A stretch of 64,000 nucleotides of DNA from Myceligenerans pegani (GTDB taxonomy: Bacteria; Actinomycetota; Actinomycetes; Actinomycetales; Cellulomonadaceae): the NCBI RefSeq assembly GCF_014892515.1, contig NZ_JADBGR010000019.1, forward strand, positions 33,230-97,229, read 5' to 3'. Positions within the stretch are counted from its first letter, which is position 1; every line of letters starts with the position of its first letter. The notes under the pieces are model-generated. The model was not told where the DNA came from. It saw only the letters and a program-made list of their open reading frames with translations, and ran no database searches. Both the position numbers and the translations under genes were made by a program. Positions 25,693-34,373 of this stretch are shown piece after piece.

Positions 25693-28128
25693 ATGATAGG
25701 CAACTTGTCCTGGTCGGTCCCCCCCGACGGCCCAGGTCAGGGTCGCACACCGCCGGTCCCGCCGCTTCCCGCCGGCCCGATCACGTCGGCCATGGGTCCG
25801 CGCTCGTCGGCCATGGGTCCGCCGTCGTCGGACGGGGAGAACGCGTCCCCGGCGGCCGCGGGGGGCTCCGGAGTCCCCGAGCCGCTCGCCGCGCCGCGCC
25901 GTACCGACCCGCCGCAGGCGCGTCGGCCGATGCCGCCGTCGGTCGGTGATCTCGTGCTGCGCGGCGCCGCGAGTATCGGCGTCCCGGTGTTCCTCACCGG
26001 TTCCTTCGAGGACGGCCTGCCCCTGCTGTGGGCGAACGAGGCGTTCGAGAAGTACGCGGATGTGCGCTTCACCGACCTCGCGGGGCGCAAGCTCTCCGTC
26101 CTGGGCGACAGGCTCGGTGACCCCGAGGACTTCGCCAAGCTGCGGGAGCACCTGGCCGCGGGCGAGGAGGTGCAGACGATGGCGCGGTCCGCGCTGCGCG
26201 GCGGGGTCTCGGGCTGGGTGCAGCTCACCCTGACCCCCGCCCGGGCGGCGCACCACGGCCGGGTCACGCACTGGATCGGGATCAGCGTCGACGTCTCGGA
26301 GCACATGGAGCGCCAGGCGGCCCAGCTCGCCAGCCAGGCCATGGAGAACCGGCAGCGCGAGGACAGCGATCTGATCGCGCAGACCACGGAGCTGCTCGCG
26401 GACCTCGAGTACCCGTACGTGCTGCGCGACATCGCCGAGCTGCTCGGCCACGTGGTGAAGTGGGCCGGCTTCTACGTGAACGACGACGGCCTCAAGCCCG
26501 CGGAGGGCATCGACGTCGCGAACCCCCCGTCGGGTCGTGGTCGCCGGCACGCCCGGTACGTCGCCGGGGACGACCAGCCCCGCAGCGCACCGCACCGCGG
26601 CGTCCAGGACCAGCTCGGCGACACCACGGCCGCGGGTGATGCGACGACGGTCGCCCCGGGCCGGCTGCTCGAGGTCGTCGACAACGTCCAGGACCTCCTC
26701 GACGGCAAGGGCGACGAACCGGTCACCCTGCACCTCGACATCCCGCACGCGCAGTACTCCGCCTCCGGCTGGCTGCAGCGCGAGCTGAACCGGCGTCTGA
26801 CGGACGAGATGGGCGGGGTTCCCCGCAGCGTCGTCGTGCACCCCGTGGCCGGACGGAAGAGCACGCTGGGCCTGCTGGTGGTCTGGCTGGCCGACGCCGG
26901 CGCTGACGAGGTCCTGTTCTACGAAGGCACCGACGAGTCCGAGGAGGTCCGGGGCGTGCTGGAGGTGGTCGCGCGCCGGGCCGGGAACGCGATCGACAAC
27001 GCGCGCCTCTACGCCCGCGAACACCGCCTCGCGGAGACCCTGCAGCGCGCGATGCTGCCGGAACAGGCGGACGTCCCGGGCATCGACGTGTGGACTTACT
27101 ACGCCCCCAACGCCGAGCACGCCCAGGTGGGGGGCGACTGGTACGACATCCTGCAGATCTCGACGGAGGTGGTGGGGCTCGTCATCGGGGACGTCGTCGG
27201 GCACGACGTCGAGGCGGCCGCCACCATGGGCCAGCTGCGCTCCGTGGTCCGGTCCTACGCGTTCGAGCTGTTCACGCCCGGGCAGGTGCTGGAGAAGGTC
27301 GATCAGCTCGTGGCGGGGATGGGGATCCCCCGCTCGGCGAGCATGGTGTACGCGGCCCTGCACAAGGACGACGAGGGCTGCCATGCCATCGAGTACTCCC
27401 GGGCCGGGCACCTTCCGCCACTGCTGCTGCGCGCCGGTGAGGTCATCACGCTGGATCAGGGCGGGGGCGCGCTGATCGGCTTCGGTTCGCGCGAGCGCAC
27501 CACCGGGACGCACGAGCTGCGCCGGGGCGACACGCTGCTGTTCTACACGGACGGCCTGATCGAACGCCGCGACCGGCCGCTGCGTCTCGGGCTGGAGGCG
27601 CTGCTGGAGACCGCCGCGGCGATCCAGGCCAAGGACGCGGCCGGCGTCGGCGAGGAGCTGCTGGCGCGGCTGGCCGACAAGCCGGAGGACGACGTCGCGA
27701 TCGTCGTCGTGCGGGTCCCCGATCCCGAGGGCGACCGCGCCCAGCCGACGCTGTCGCCGCGGTGGCGGCGCTGGATGCTGCCGAGCGAGCCGTCGTCGAT
27801 CGGGCGGGCGAGGCACGCGGTGCTGCGCACGTGCCAGGCGTGGGGCATCGAGGAGTCGGCGCAGGCCGAGCTGGTGGTGTCGGAGCTCGTGGCCAACGGC
27901 GTGCTGCACGGCTGGGGCCACATCGCACTGCGGCTCTACGACACGGGCGAGGGGCTGCGGATCGAGGTCGAGGACTCCAACCCGGCGCCGCCGGTCGCGA
28001 CGGACGGGCACCCGAACCGCCTGGGCGGCTTCGGCATGCAGATCGTGGACCGTCTCGCCGAGTGGGGCTGGCGGCCGTCCGGCACGGGGAAACTGGTCTG
28101 GGCCAAGCTCCGCGACCAGGCGAAGTAG
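25693..28128 (+). CDS. PAS / SpoIIE-type PP2C phosphatase / HATPase signalling protein
   Basis: An 811-residue cytosolic regulator. Residues ~1-75 are Pro/Ser-rich and disordered; PAS ~81-205 (FLTGSFEDGLPLLWANEAFE); GAF-like ~215-440; SpoIIE/PP2C phosphatase ~450-670 with the metal-site GGDWYDI and VIGDVVGHDVEAAATMGQL; RsbW-type HATPase ~700-811 (AELVVSELVANGVLHGWG; GGFGMQIVDRLAEWGW). The phosphatase would dephosphorylate STAS antagonists and the HATPase could act as anti-sigma kinase, so one protein may hold both opposing activities. The ATG at 25693 follows AGGGGG; a longer frame to 25603 lacks a ribosome site. It is divergent from a STAS gene. Confidence 0.88.
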   Translation: MIGNLSWSVPPDGPGQGRTPPVPPLPAGPITSAMGPRSSAMGPPSSDGENASPAAAGGSGVPEPLAAPRRTDPPQARRPMPPSVGDLVLRGAASIGVPVFLTGSFEDGLPLLWANEAFEKYADVRFTDLAGRKLSVLGDRLGDPEDFAKLREHLAAGEEVQTMARSALRGGVSGWVQLTLTPARAAHHGRVTHWIGISVDVSEHMERQAAQLASQAMENRQREDSDLIAQTTELLADLEYPYVLRDIAELLGHVVKWAGFYVNDDGLKPAEGIDVANPPSGRGRRHARYVAGDDQPRSAPHRGVQDQLGDTTAAGDATTVAPGRLLEVVDNVQDLLDGKGDEPVTLHLDIPHAQYSASGWLQRELNRRLTDEMGGVPRSVVVHPVAGRKSTLGLLVVWLADAGADEVLFYEGTDESEEVRGVLEVVARRAGNAIDNARLYAREHRLAETLQRAMLPEQADVPGIDVWTYYAPNAEHAQVGGDWYDILQISTEVVGLVIGDVVGHDVEAAATMGQLRSVVRSYAFELFTPGQVLEKVDQLVAGMGIPRSASMVYAALHKDDEGCHAIEYSRAGHLPPLLLRAGEVITLDQGGGALIGFGSRERTTGTHELRRGDTLLFYTDGLIERRDRPLRLGLEALLETAAAIQAKDAAGVGEELLARLADKPEDDVAIVVVRVPDPEGDRAQPTLSPRWRRWMLPSEPSSIGRARHAVLRTCQAWGIEESAQAELVVSELVANGVLHGWGHIALRLYDTGEGLRIEVEDSNPAPPVATDGHPNRLGGFGMQIVDRLAEWGWRPSGTGKLVWAKLRDQAK

Positions 28129-28183
28129 TGTCGCCCGGCCGCGAAGCCGCCAGAGGTCGCTACCTACTCGCGCGGCCTCCGAG

Positions 28184-29206
28184 TCACTTCAGCTTGGTGC
28201 CGGCGCTGCGCAGCTGCCGGCAGGCCTCGACGACGCGGGCGGCCATGCCGGCCTCCGCGAGCTTGCCCCACGCGCGCGGGTCGTAGGCCTTCTTGTTGCC
28301 GACCTCGCCGTCGACCTTCAGGACGCCGTCGTAGTTCTTGAAGAAGTGGTCGGCCACCGGACGGCTGAACGCGTACTGCGTGTCCGTGTCGATGTTCATC
28401 TTGATGACGCCGTTGTCGACCGCCTCGGCGATCTCCGCCTCGGTCGAACCCGAGCCGCCGTGGAAGACGAGGTCGAACGGGTTCTCCTTGCCGATCTCGT
28501 CACCGACCGCCTTCTGGATGTCCGCCAGGATCGACGGGCGCAGCTTGACGGCGCCGGGCTTGTAGACGCCGTGCACGTTGCCGAAGGTCAGCGCCGTCAG
28601 GTAACGACCCTTCTCCCCCGCGCCGAGCGCTTTGACCGTGGCCAGGCCGTCCGCCGGCGTCGTGTACAGCTTCTCGTTGATCTCGGCCTCGTGGCCGTCC
28701 TCCTCGCCACCGACGACGCCGACCTCGATCTCCAGGATCGTCTTCGCGGCCTGCGACAGCTCGAGGAGCTCGGCGGAGATCACCAGGTTCTCGTCCAGCG
28801 GGACGGTGGAGCCGTCGTACATGTGCGACTGGAACGTCGGGTTCTGGCCGTTCTTGACCTGCTCCGCCTCGATGGCGAGCAGCGGCTTCACCCAGGACTC
28901 GAGGTTCTCCTTGACGCAGTGGTCGGTGTGGATCGCGATGTTCACGGGGTAGTTCTTCGCGACCTCGGTGGCGTAGGCGGCGAGGGCGAGCGAACCGGCG
29001 ATGCGGTCCTTGACCGTCGCGCCCGAGCCGTACTCGCTGCCGCCGACCGAGACCTGGATGATCCCGTCCGACTCCGCCTCGGCGAAGCCGCGCAGAGCTG
29101 CGGTGATGGTCTGGGACGACGTGATGTTGACCGCGGGGTAGGCGAACTTACCGGCCTTGGCCCGGTCGATCATCTCGCCGTAGACCTCGGGGGTTGCGAT
29201 GGGCAT
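28184..29206 (-). CDS. fbaA: Class II fructose-bisphosphate aldolase
   Basis: A 340-residue zinc-dependent aldolase of glycolysis and gluconeogenesis (fructose 1,6-bisphosphate to DHAP plus GAP). Zinc-ligand and active-site motifs: IAIHTDHCVKENLESWVKP, EIEVGVVGGEEDG, FGNVHGVYKPG and FHGGSGSTEAEI. The start at 29206 (MPIATPEVYGEMIDRAKAG) is standard for the family; an in-frame GTG 23 codons upstream is less likely. It is convergent with the SpoIIE protein gene. The 274-bp upstream gap to the methyltransferase should contain its promoter. Confidence 0.96.
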   Translation of the reverse strand: MPIATPEVYGEMIDRAKAGKFAYPAVNITSSQTITAALRGFAEAESDGIIQVSVGGSEYGSGATVKDRIAGSLALAAYATEVAKNYPVNIAIHTDHCVKENLESWVKPLLAIEAEQVKNGQNPTFQSHMYDGSTVPLDENLVISAELLELSQAAKTILEIEVGVVGGEEDGHEAEINEKLYTTPADGLATVKALGAGEKGRYLTALTFGNVHGVYKPGAVKLRPSILADIQKAVGDEIGKENPFDLVFHGGSGSTEAEIAEAVDNGVIKMNIDTDTQYAFSRPVADHFFKNYDGVLKVDGEVGNKKAYDPRAWGKLAEAGMAARVVEACRQLRSAGTKLK

Positions 29207-29480
29207 CTGCTCCAGCTCCAAGTAACTCGTGGTGTGGGCGTCCGTCGCTTCCAGGTCCGCCCGGGTATGCACCAACGATCTTATGCGCGCACGGACCCGG
29301 TGGCGTGGCCGTCCACGACAAGAACGCCCGCCGAGGATTGCGGTTCATGGCCACCCGGCGCCGACAGCGACGGGCACGACGGCGGTCGGGCAGCGGGCAC
29401 CGCTTGCGCCGGGGGCGGCCCGGCGTAAGCCGAGCGGTGGCCACGGCACCCGTCGGCCGGGAGACGCGACACGCGCCGGG

Positions 29481-30326
29481 TCACAGGTGCTGCGCGACCC
29501 ACGCGTGCATGGCGATGGCCGCGGCGGCCCCGGCGTTGACCGAACGGGTGGAGCCGTACTGCGTGATGTGGAGGACGACGTCGCACACCGCCTGCGCCTC
29601 GGGCGTCAGGCCCGTCGACTCCTGCCCGAACAGCAGGATGCACCGCGGGGGGAGATCGTGGCCCTCGATCGGGACGGAGCCCGGGATGTTGTCGATGCCG
29701 ATGATCGGGAGGGCGCGGCCGTCGTCACCGGGCTCCTCGCCGACGGTGCGCTCGGTGCCGCTCGGACCGGCGGAACCGTCCTCGCCGACGGCGCGCTCGC
29801 CGCGACCGGGTCGAGCGGGACCGCTCTCGCCGACTTCCTGGCCGGCGGCCCAGGCCGCCAGCTCCGCGGCGTGGGGGTGGTGGTGGACGTGCAGGTAGCG
29901 ATCCGTCACCATCGCTCCGCGCCGGTTCCACCGTCGTCGTCCCACCACGTGCACGCCCGCCACGTTGAACGCGTTCGCGGTACGCACCACCGATCCGATG
30001 TTCAGGTCGTGCGACCAGTTCTCGATCGCGACGTGCAGTTGCCGGTCCGCCGGGCGGCGGGCGTCCATGTCCGCGACGATGGCCTCGACCGTCCAGTACC
30101 GGTATCGGTCGGCGACGTTCCGCCGGTCACCCTCGGCGAGCAGCTCGGGGTCGTAGCGCGGGTCGGGTCGGGGCCCGGCGCCGTCGTCCACCGTGGGCCA
30201 CGCCTCCGGGCCGCCCGGCCACGGCCCGACGCCGACCGCGGGGGCGGGGCCCGGCGTACCGGAGCCGTCGGCGACCATGCCGGCCCGGGCCCCCTCGGCA
30301 GGCGTCCCGCCCGGGTCAGGCGTCAC
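29481..30326 (-). CDS. SpoU/TrmH-family RNA 2'-O-ribose methyltransferase
   Basis: A 281-residue SPOUT methyltransferase. Family motifs: IENWSHDLNIGSVVRTANAF (motif 1), ILLFGQESTGLTPEA (motif 2) and TQYGSTRSVNAGAAAAIAMH (motif 3, knot). The target could be tRNA Gm18 (TrmH) or rRNA. Two oddities: a ~60-residue Gly/Pro-rich N-terminal extension, and a ~45-residue Gly/Glu-rich insert (ESGPARPGRGERAVGEDGSA region) between motifs 1 and 2. The GTG start overlaps the end of the DUF368 gene by 11 bp, so both are probably co-transcribed. Confidence 0.87.
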   Translation of the reverse strand: MTPDPGGTPAEGARAGMVADGSGTPGPAPAVGVGPWPGGPEAWPTVDDGAGPRPDPRYDPELLAEGDRRNVADRYRYWTVEAIVADMDARRPADRQLHVAIENWSHDLNIGSVVRTANAFNVAGVHVVGRRRWNRRGAMVTDRYLHVHHHPHAAELAAWAAGQEVGESGPARPGRGERAVGEDGSAGPSGTERTVGEEPGDDGRALPIIGIDNIPGSVPIEGHDLPPRCILLFGQESTGLTPEAQAVCDVVLHITQYGSTRSVNAGAAAAIAMHAWVAQHL

Positions 30327-31269
30327 GAGCCACCCGGGACTCCCACAGCATCGCGATCAGCACGACGCCCGCACCGGCCAGCGCGAGCAGCACCGGGCCG
30401 GCCACCGAGCCCGTCGGCGCGAGCAGTTCGTTGGACTCGCCCTGCCACGGCCAGAGTGATCGCAGCGAGCCCAGCATCAGGCCCGCGAGCACCGCCATCG
30501 TGCCCTGGCGACGATGGTGCAGCAGCCACCTGAGCACCTTGACGAAGCTCCCGAGCCCCACCAGGGCGCCCAGGGCGAAGACCGCGACGAACCCGAGGTC
30601 GCGCTCTTCGATCGCGTGCTGGACGGGGATGTAGAGGCCCATCACGAGCAGCAGGAACGAGCCCGACACACCCGGCAGCACGAGGGCGTTGATCGCCAGT
30701 GCGGCGCCGATGAAGACGTACCAGAGCTCAGGCTCTCCGACCTCGGCCGCGGGAAGACCGGTCAGCAGGAACGCCGCGCCCGCGGCCGCGAGGAAGAGGA
30801 GGGCGTCGAGCGCGCGGAACCGGAGCGGCATCATGCGCAGCGGCACGGCGATGCTGACCGCGATCATGCCGAAGAACACGGAGCGTGTGGGCACGGGGTT
30901 CGACTCGAGCAGCGGAGCGATCAGCCTGAGGGAGAGCAGCAGCACCACGGCCATGCCGATCAGCACCGGCACCAGGAGGGGCCAGTTGACCTCCTTCAGC
31001 GCGCGCAGGCCGGCGCCGACGCCACGCCCGCGGGCGATGCCGGTGACGAACTCACGAGCGGCGTGGACGAGCTGGCTCGCGGCGTCGATCAGATGGTCGT
31101 ACAGGCCGACGACGAGCGCGATCGTGCCGCCCGAGATGCCGGGCACCGACTCGGCGGCGCCGACGAGCCCGCCCCGCACGGCGTTCAGCGGGGCGGACGA
31201 CCACGACGAGGCCCGGCCGGCGGACGACGTGGCATGGCGGGGCGACGTGGCGTCGTGCTGGGTAGTCAC
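30316..31269 (-). CDS. DUF368 family membrane protein (PopT-type undecaprenyl-phosphate translocase)
   Basis: A 317-residue polytopic protein with about 8-9 TM segments. The two hallmark half-repeats are AAESVPGISGGTIALVVGLY (~residues 38-57) and INALVLPGVSGSFLLLVMGL (~200). DUF368 proteins have been linked to recycling undecaprenyl phosphate across the membrane (PopT), parallel to DedA/UptA. The start is GTG at 31269 after a short Ser/Ala/His-rich N-terminus. It overlaps the downstream methyltransferase gene. A 38-bp tandem duplication lies 26 bp upstream of its start. Confidence 0.87.
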   Translation of the reverse strand: MTTQHDATSPRHATSSAGRASSWSSAPLNAVRGGLVGAAESVPGISGGTIALVVGLYDHLIDAASQLVHAAREFVTGIARGRGVGAGLRALKEVNWPLLVPVLIGMAVVLLLSLRLIAPLLESNPVPTRSVFFGMIAVSIAVPLRMMPLRFRALDALLFLAAAGAAFLLTGLPAAEVGEPELWYVFIGAALAINALVLPGVSGSFLLLVMGLYIPVQHAIEERDLGFVAVFALGALVGLGSFVKVLRWLLHHRRQGTMAVLAGLMLGSLRSLWPWQGESNELLAPTGSVAGPVLLALAGAGVVLIAMLWESRVARDA

Positions 31270-31294
31270 GACACGCAGCGTACTGGCCTCCCCT

Positions 31295-31370
31295 GACACT
31301 CGGGACGGAACGTCGCGACCGCGAGTGGTGGCGACACCCGGGACGGAACGTCGCGACCGCGGATGGTGGC
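31295..31370. repeat. Two tandem 38-bp units upstream of the DUF368 gene
   Basis: Units 31295-31332 and 31333-31370 are identical at 35 of 38 positions; both contain CGGGACGGAACGTCGCGACC. They lie in the non-coding gap before the DUF368 start, where they could be promoter-proximal binding sites or a recent duplication. Confidence 0.8.
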
Positions 31371-31403
31371 GTGCGCCGGCAGAACCCGCCGCGCCGGAGG
31401 CCG

Positions 31404-32132
31404 TCAGATCTTCTCGAAGCCCATGCCCGGGAGGCCGATGTCTCCGCCCTGTTCGAAGACCGGCTGGCCCTTCTCCAGCGGGATCGTCAGGCGGGCGACC
31501 TCGACGAGCCTCGACGACAGCTCGGCGAGGTTGTCCGCGCTGGTCCGACCCGAGGTCCACAGCAGCACCGACGGGCCGTCCACGCGGATCCGCGTGCGCT
31601 GGTAGTCGGGCAGCATCAGCATCGACATGAAGCGGGGGTCGAGCACGCGGCGGGCGAAGCCGTCGTCGGAGGCACGGACCCGCCAGGCGTCGTCGAACGC
31701 CGGGTTGCCCAGCTGGACGTCCTGTCCGCCGAACACCTTCTGCAGCTTGTCCCGCCAGCCCTCGGGTGTGAGCTCGAGGCGCGGCTCCGCCGGCTCCTCG
31801 TCGAGCGCGACCACATGGGCGTACCGCTTCCGGGAGAACCTGGACTCGGGAGTGCCCGTCCGCCAGGTGTGGGTGAACGAGATCATGCGCTGACCGGCGA
31901 CCTCGCCGTACAGCACGTCCGTGGCGGGCTGGGGGACGCCTTGCAGGAACGGGCCGCCCTGCCAGCGGCCGGGCAGTTCGGGGTCGGAGGTGGCCTCCGG
32001 GCGCTCCCAGCCGTTCATGTCCGCCCACTCGGCGATCTCCCGGACACGACGGCGCTCGCGCAGCGGCCGGGTGGCCAGCACGCCGACGGCGAGCGCCACG
32101 ACCACCGCCAGGAATAGGACAAAAGGCTCCAT
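31404..32132 (-). CDS. Membrane-anchored protein of unknown function
   Basis: A 242-residue protein not recognised as a named family. One N-terminal TM helix (VLFLAVVVALAVGVLATRPL, ~residues 5-24) is followed by a basic stop-transfer RERRR and a soluble domain of about 210 residues with many Trp/Arg (REIAEWADMNGWERPEA; MISFTHTWRTGTPESRFSRK). The beta-rich C-terminus contains RTRIRVDGPSVLLWTSG. The orientation suggests a cytoplasmic soluble domain. TACATT lies 8-13 bp before the ATG and could be the -10 of a leaderless mRNA. It is on the same strand as the DUF368 gene but 134 bp away. Confidence 0.7.
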   Translation of the reverse strand: MEPFVLFLAVVVALAVGVLATRPLRERRRVREIAEWADMNGWERPEATSDPELPGRWQGGPFLQGVPQPATDVLYGEVAGQRMISFTHTWRTGTPESRFSRKRYAHVVALDEEPAEPRLELTPEGWRDKLQKVFGGQDVQLGNPAFDDAWRVRASDDGFARRVLDPRFMSMLMLPDYQRTRIRVDGPSVLLWTSGRTSADNLAELSSRLVEVARLTIPLEKGQPVFEQGGDIGLPGMGFEKI

Positions 32133-32151
32133 GGCGTAAATGTATCGTCAA

Positions 32152-32170
32152 GTGAGGCCCATGTCCTCAC
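32152..32170 (-). terminator. Small hairpin downstream of the septum-formation gene
   Basis: GTGAGG-CCCATGT-CCTCAC, between the stop at 32282 and the next minus-strand start at 32132. Short arms and no clear T-run; a weak terminator at best. Confidence 0.35.
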
Positions 32171-32281
32171 CTGCGGCAATATCAGTGCAGGTCGTTTACG
32201 TGCACGGCCCTCGCCTGTGGGGCCCCGACAAACGTCCCGGCGGGGCGACGCGCGATGTCGGTCCAGCTGTCGGTCCAGATG

Positions 32282-34243
32282 TCAGTCCAGCAGGGAGGCC
32301 GTGAGCGCCGTGTCGCTGGCCGCCACGCAGAGGCCGATCCGGTCGCCGTCGTCCCAGGACGACTCGCTCGGTGTCCAGACCACGTAACGGAGCCGCTTCG
32401 CCCGTTCGCTCTTCCGGACCTCGGCGCTGAGCTGCTTGGCACCGCAGACCCGCGCGACCTTCTGGCCGGCGGCGTCCTCGCCGGGCCAGATCGCGTCCTG
32501 CCCGAAGTCCGTGCGACCCACCACCTGCGCCTCGTGCGGCGAGCCGCACGGGACGACACGCACCGTGTCCACCGCCCCGTCGAGCGGGATCTTGTCGATG
32601 CACGACCCCAGCACCAGCTGAACGGAATTGACCTCGCGCGCCTCGGCGAGATCGGCCGCGACGGGCTCCCAGCCGCGCTCGGTCATCGCGCTCCCGATCA
32701 TCGTGAGGACGACGGCGACCACCGCCACGCCCGCGATCGCGGCGCCGGCGAGGCCGAGGTTCCTCTTGCGGCGCTTCTCGGCTGCGGCGAGCTCGGTCGG
32801 ATCCCAGCCTGCGTAGGCCGTCCCGGCCGCGTAGTCGTGGGCTTCGTTCCAGGCCGGCGGGAGCTGCGCCTGCTGGGGGAACGCGCCGGGCGCCGGGCGG
32901 GCCCCGGTGTCGGCGGGGGAGAGCGGTGGTTGGGCCTGTTGGGGGGCCTGTGGCACCTGCGGGGGCGCCGGCTGGGCCTGCGGAGTGTGCGGGGGTGCCG
33001 GCTGGGCCTGCGACGACGGCTGGGCGTCCGGCATGTAGCCGGGCGCCGAGGGGGCGGCCTGGTCCTGTGCGGGCGCCTGCCACGGCAGGACACGCTGGGC
33101 CGGGGGCGGCGGCGGTGGCACCTGCTCCGCGGGCCGCACGGGAGCAGGCGGTACCGGTCCGACGGCGGACGTGGGCCCGCTCGGCGGCGCGAACGTCGGC
33201 TCGGCCTCGGGCTGAGCCCCGGACGCCGCCTCCGGCTCCGGTCCTGAGCCGGATTCCGGACGGGGCAGTGGCCCTGGCCGCCACCCGGGTTCTGGGGTCC
33301 GCTCGAGCGCAGATTCCGATTCGGACGCCGGCTCCGGCTCCGGGGAGGCTCCCTGTTCCGGCTCGTCGCCGCCAGGGGTCTTCGTGTCGGCGCCGGTGTC
33401 TACCGTGGCGAGCTCATCGGCTCCGGCCGCGGGCTCGTCTTCTCCGGTAGCCGCGGGTTGCGGGATCGCGCGCGGCCCCGTCTGCGTCTCGTGTGCCGAC
33501 GAGATGGCCAGCAGAGCGAGGTCCTCGAACGACGCGGCCGCGTCGGACTCCTCGTCCGCGCCGCCGTCCACCTCGTCGCCGTCGCCGCGGCCCGCTGCGG
33601 CGGCGCTCCGGTCGGCCGGATCCGACGTATCGGCCGTATCAGCTGCTTCGGCACGCTGTTCGCGCGGGCCTGCAGGAGCCCCGGCGTCTGCGGGGACGTC
33701 GGCGGGCTCCGCGCTCTCGGCTGCCGCCGGCTCCTGTGCCGGTTCCGCCGGCCGTGCGCCGTCGGCCGCATCGCCGCTCGGCGCCGTCACGGTCTCGCCC
33801 GGGCCACGGGATCCGTCCTCCGAACCGGCGTCGGGGCCGGCCGTGGGCTCCCCGCTGCCGTCCGCTCCCGCCGCGGCATGGTCCACAGCCGCCTCGTCGA
33901 CCGCCTCGTCGGCTGTCGCGTCGACCGCCTCGTCGGCTGTCGCGTCGGCTGTCGCGTCGTCCGCCGCCGCGTCGTCCACCAGAGCGCTGTCCACCGCAGC
34001 GCTGTCCGCAGCAACCTCGTCAACGGCGGCGTCGTCCACCACCGTGGCGTCGTCCGCCGCCGCGTCGCGCACCACAGTGTCGTCCGCAGCGGGCTCGTCG
34101 CTCGGCTCGGGCGGGGCGGGCTCGCTGTCGTGCACCCGATCCGTGGCGCTCGGTTCGGCGTGGTCGTCCGGCGCCGCGGCAGGTGTCGACTGGTCCGGTT
34201 CGTTGACCTCTTCGTTGACCTCGGGCTGGTCGGGCGACGTCAT
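32282..34243 (-). CDS. Septum-formation domain protein with long disordered cytoplasmic region
   Basis: A 653-residue protein. Residues 1-~490 are disordered: first Asp/Ala/Val-rich near-repeats (ATADATADEAVDATADEAVD), then Pro/Glu-rich, then Pro/Gln/Ala-rich (PPHTPQAQPAPPQVPQAPQQ). One TM helix follows (~505-525, GLAGAAIAGVAVVAVVLTMI) after RRKRN. The C-terminal ~125 residues are an extracytoplasmic septum-formation domain with conserved cysteines (VLGSCIDKIPL; VVPCGSPHEAQVVG; ARVCGAK; GLCVA). The family is associated with mycobacterial septation, but the exact role is unclear. ATG 34243 is preferred over an in-frame TTG at 34252. A terminator-like dyad separates it from xth upstream. Confidence 0.82.
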   Translation of the reverse strand: MTSPDQPEVNEEVNEPDQSTPAAAPDDHAEPSATDRVHDSEPAPPEPSDEPAADDTVVRDAAADDATVVDDAAVDEVAADSAAVDSALVDDAAADDATADATADEAVDATADEAVDEAAVDHAAAGADGSGEPTAGPDAGSEDGSRGPGETVTAPSGDAADGARPAEPAQEPAAAESAEPADVPADAGAPAGPREQRAEAADTADTSDPADRSAAAAGRGDGDEVDGGADEESDAAASFEDLALLAISSAHETQTGPRAIPQPAATGEDEPAAGADELATVDTGADTKTPGGDEPEQGASPEPEPASESESALERTPEPGWRPGPLPRPESGSGPEPEAASGAQPEAEPTFAPPSGPTSAVGPVPPAPVRPAEQVPPPPPPAQRVLPWQAPAQDQAAPSAPGYMPDAQPSSQAQPAPPHTPQAQPAPPQVPQAPQQAQPPLSPADTGARPAPGAFPQQAQLPPAWNEAHDYAAGTAYAGWDPTELAAAEKRRKRNLGLAGAAIAGVAVVAVVLTMIGSAMTERGWEPVAADLAEAREVNSVQLVLGSCIDKIPLDGAVDTVRVVPCGSPHEAQVVGRTDFGQDAIWPGEDAAGQKVARVCGAKQLSAEVRKSERAKRLRYVVWTPSESSWDDGDRIGLCVAASDTALTASLLD

Positions 34244-34321
34244 GGAGGCCAACCTATCGATTTCGTCTGCGATCGGGTGAATCTGCTGGTGGCCCTCGCC
34301 ACATCACACCAGATCTCCCCA

Positions 34322-34361
34322 GAGTCGCCGCAGAGGTCGGCCCGACCTCGCTCGGCGACTC
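34322..34361 (-). terminator. Nested perfect dyad after xth
   Basis: Outer arms GAGTCGCCG (34322-34330) / CGGCGACTC (34353-34361), inner arms AGGTCGG (34334-34340) / CCGACCT (34342-34348). It starts 13 bp past the xth stop and probably terminates it. The inner GGTCGG/CCGACC core recalls the dyad elements at 35257, 37932 and 38621. Confidence 0.65.
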
Positions 34362-34373
34362 CTGCCGCACGGG

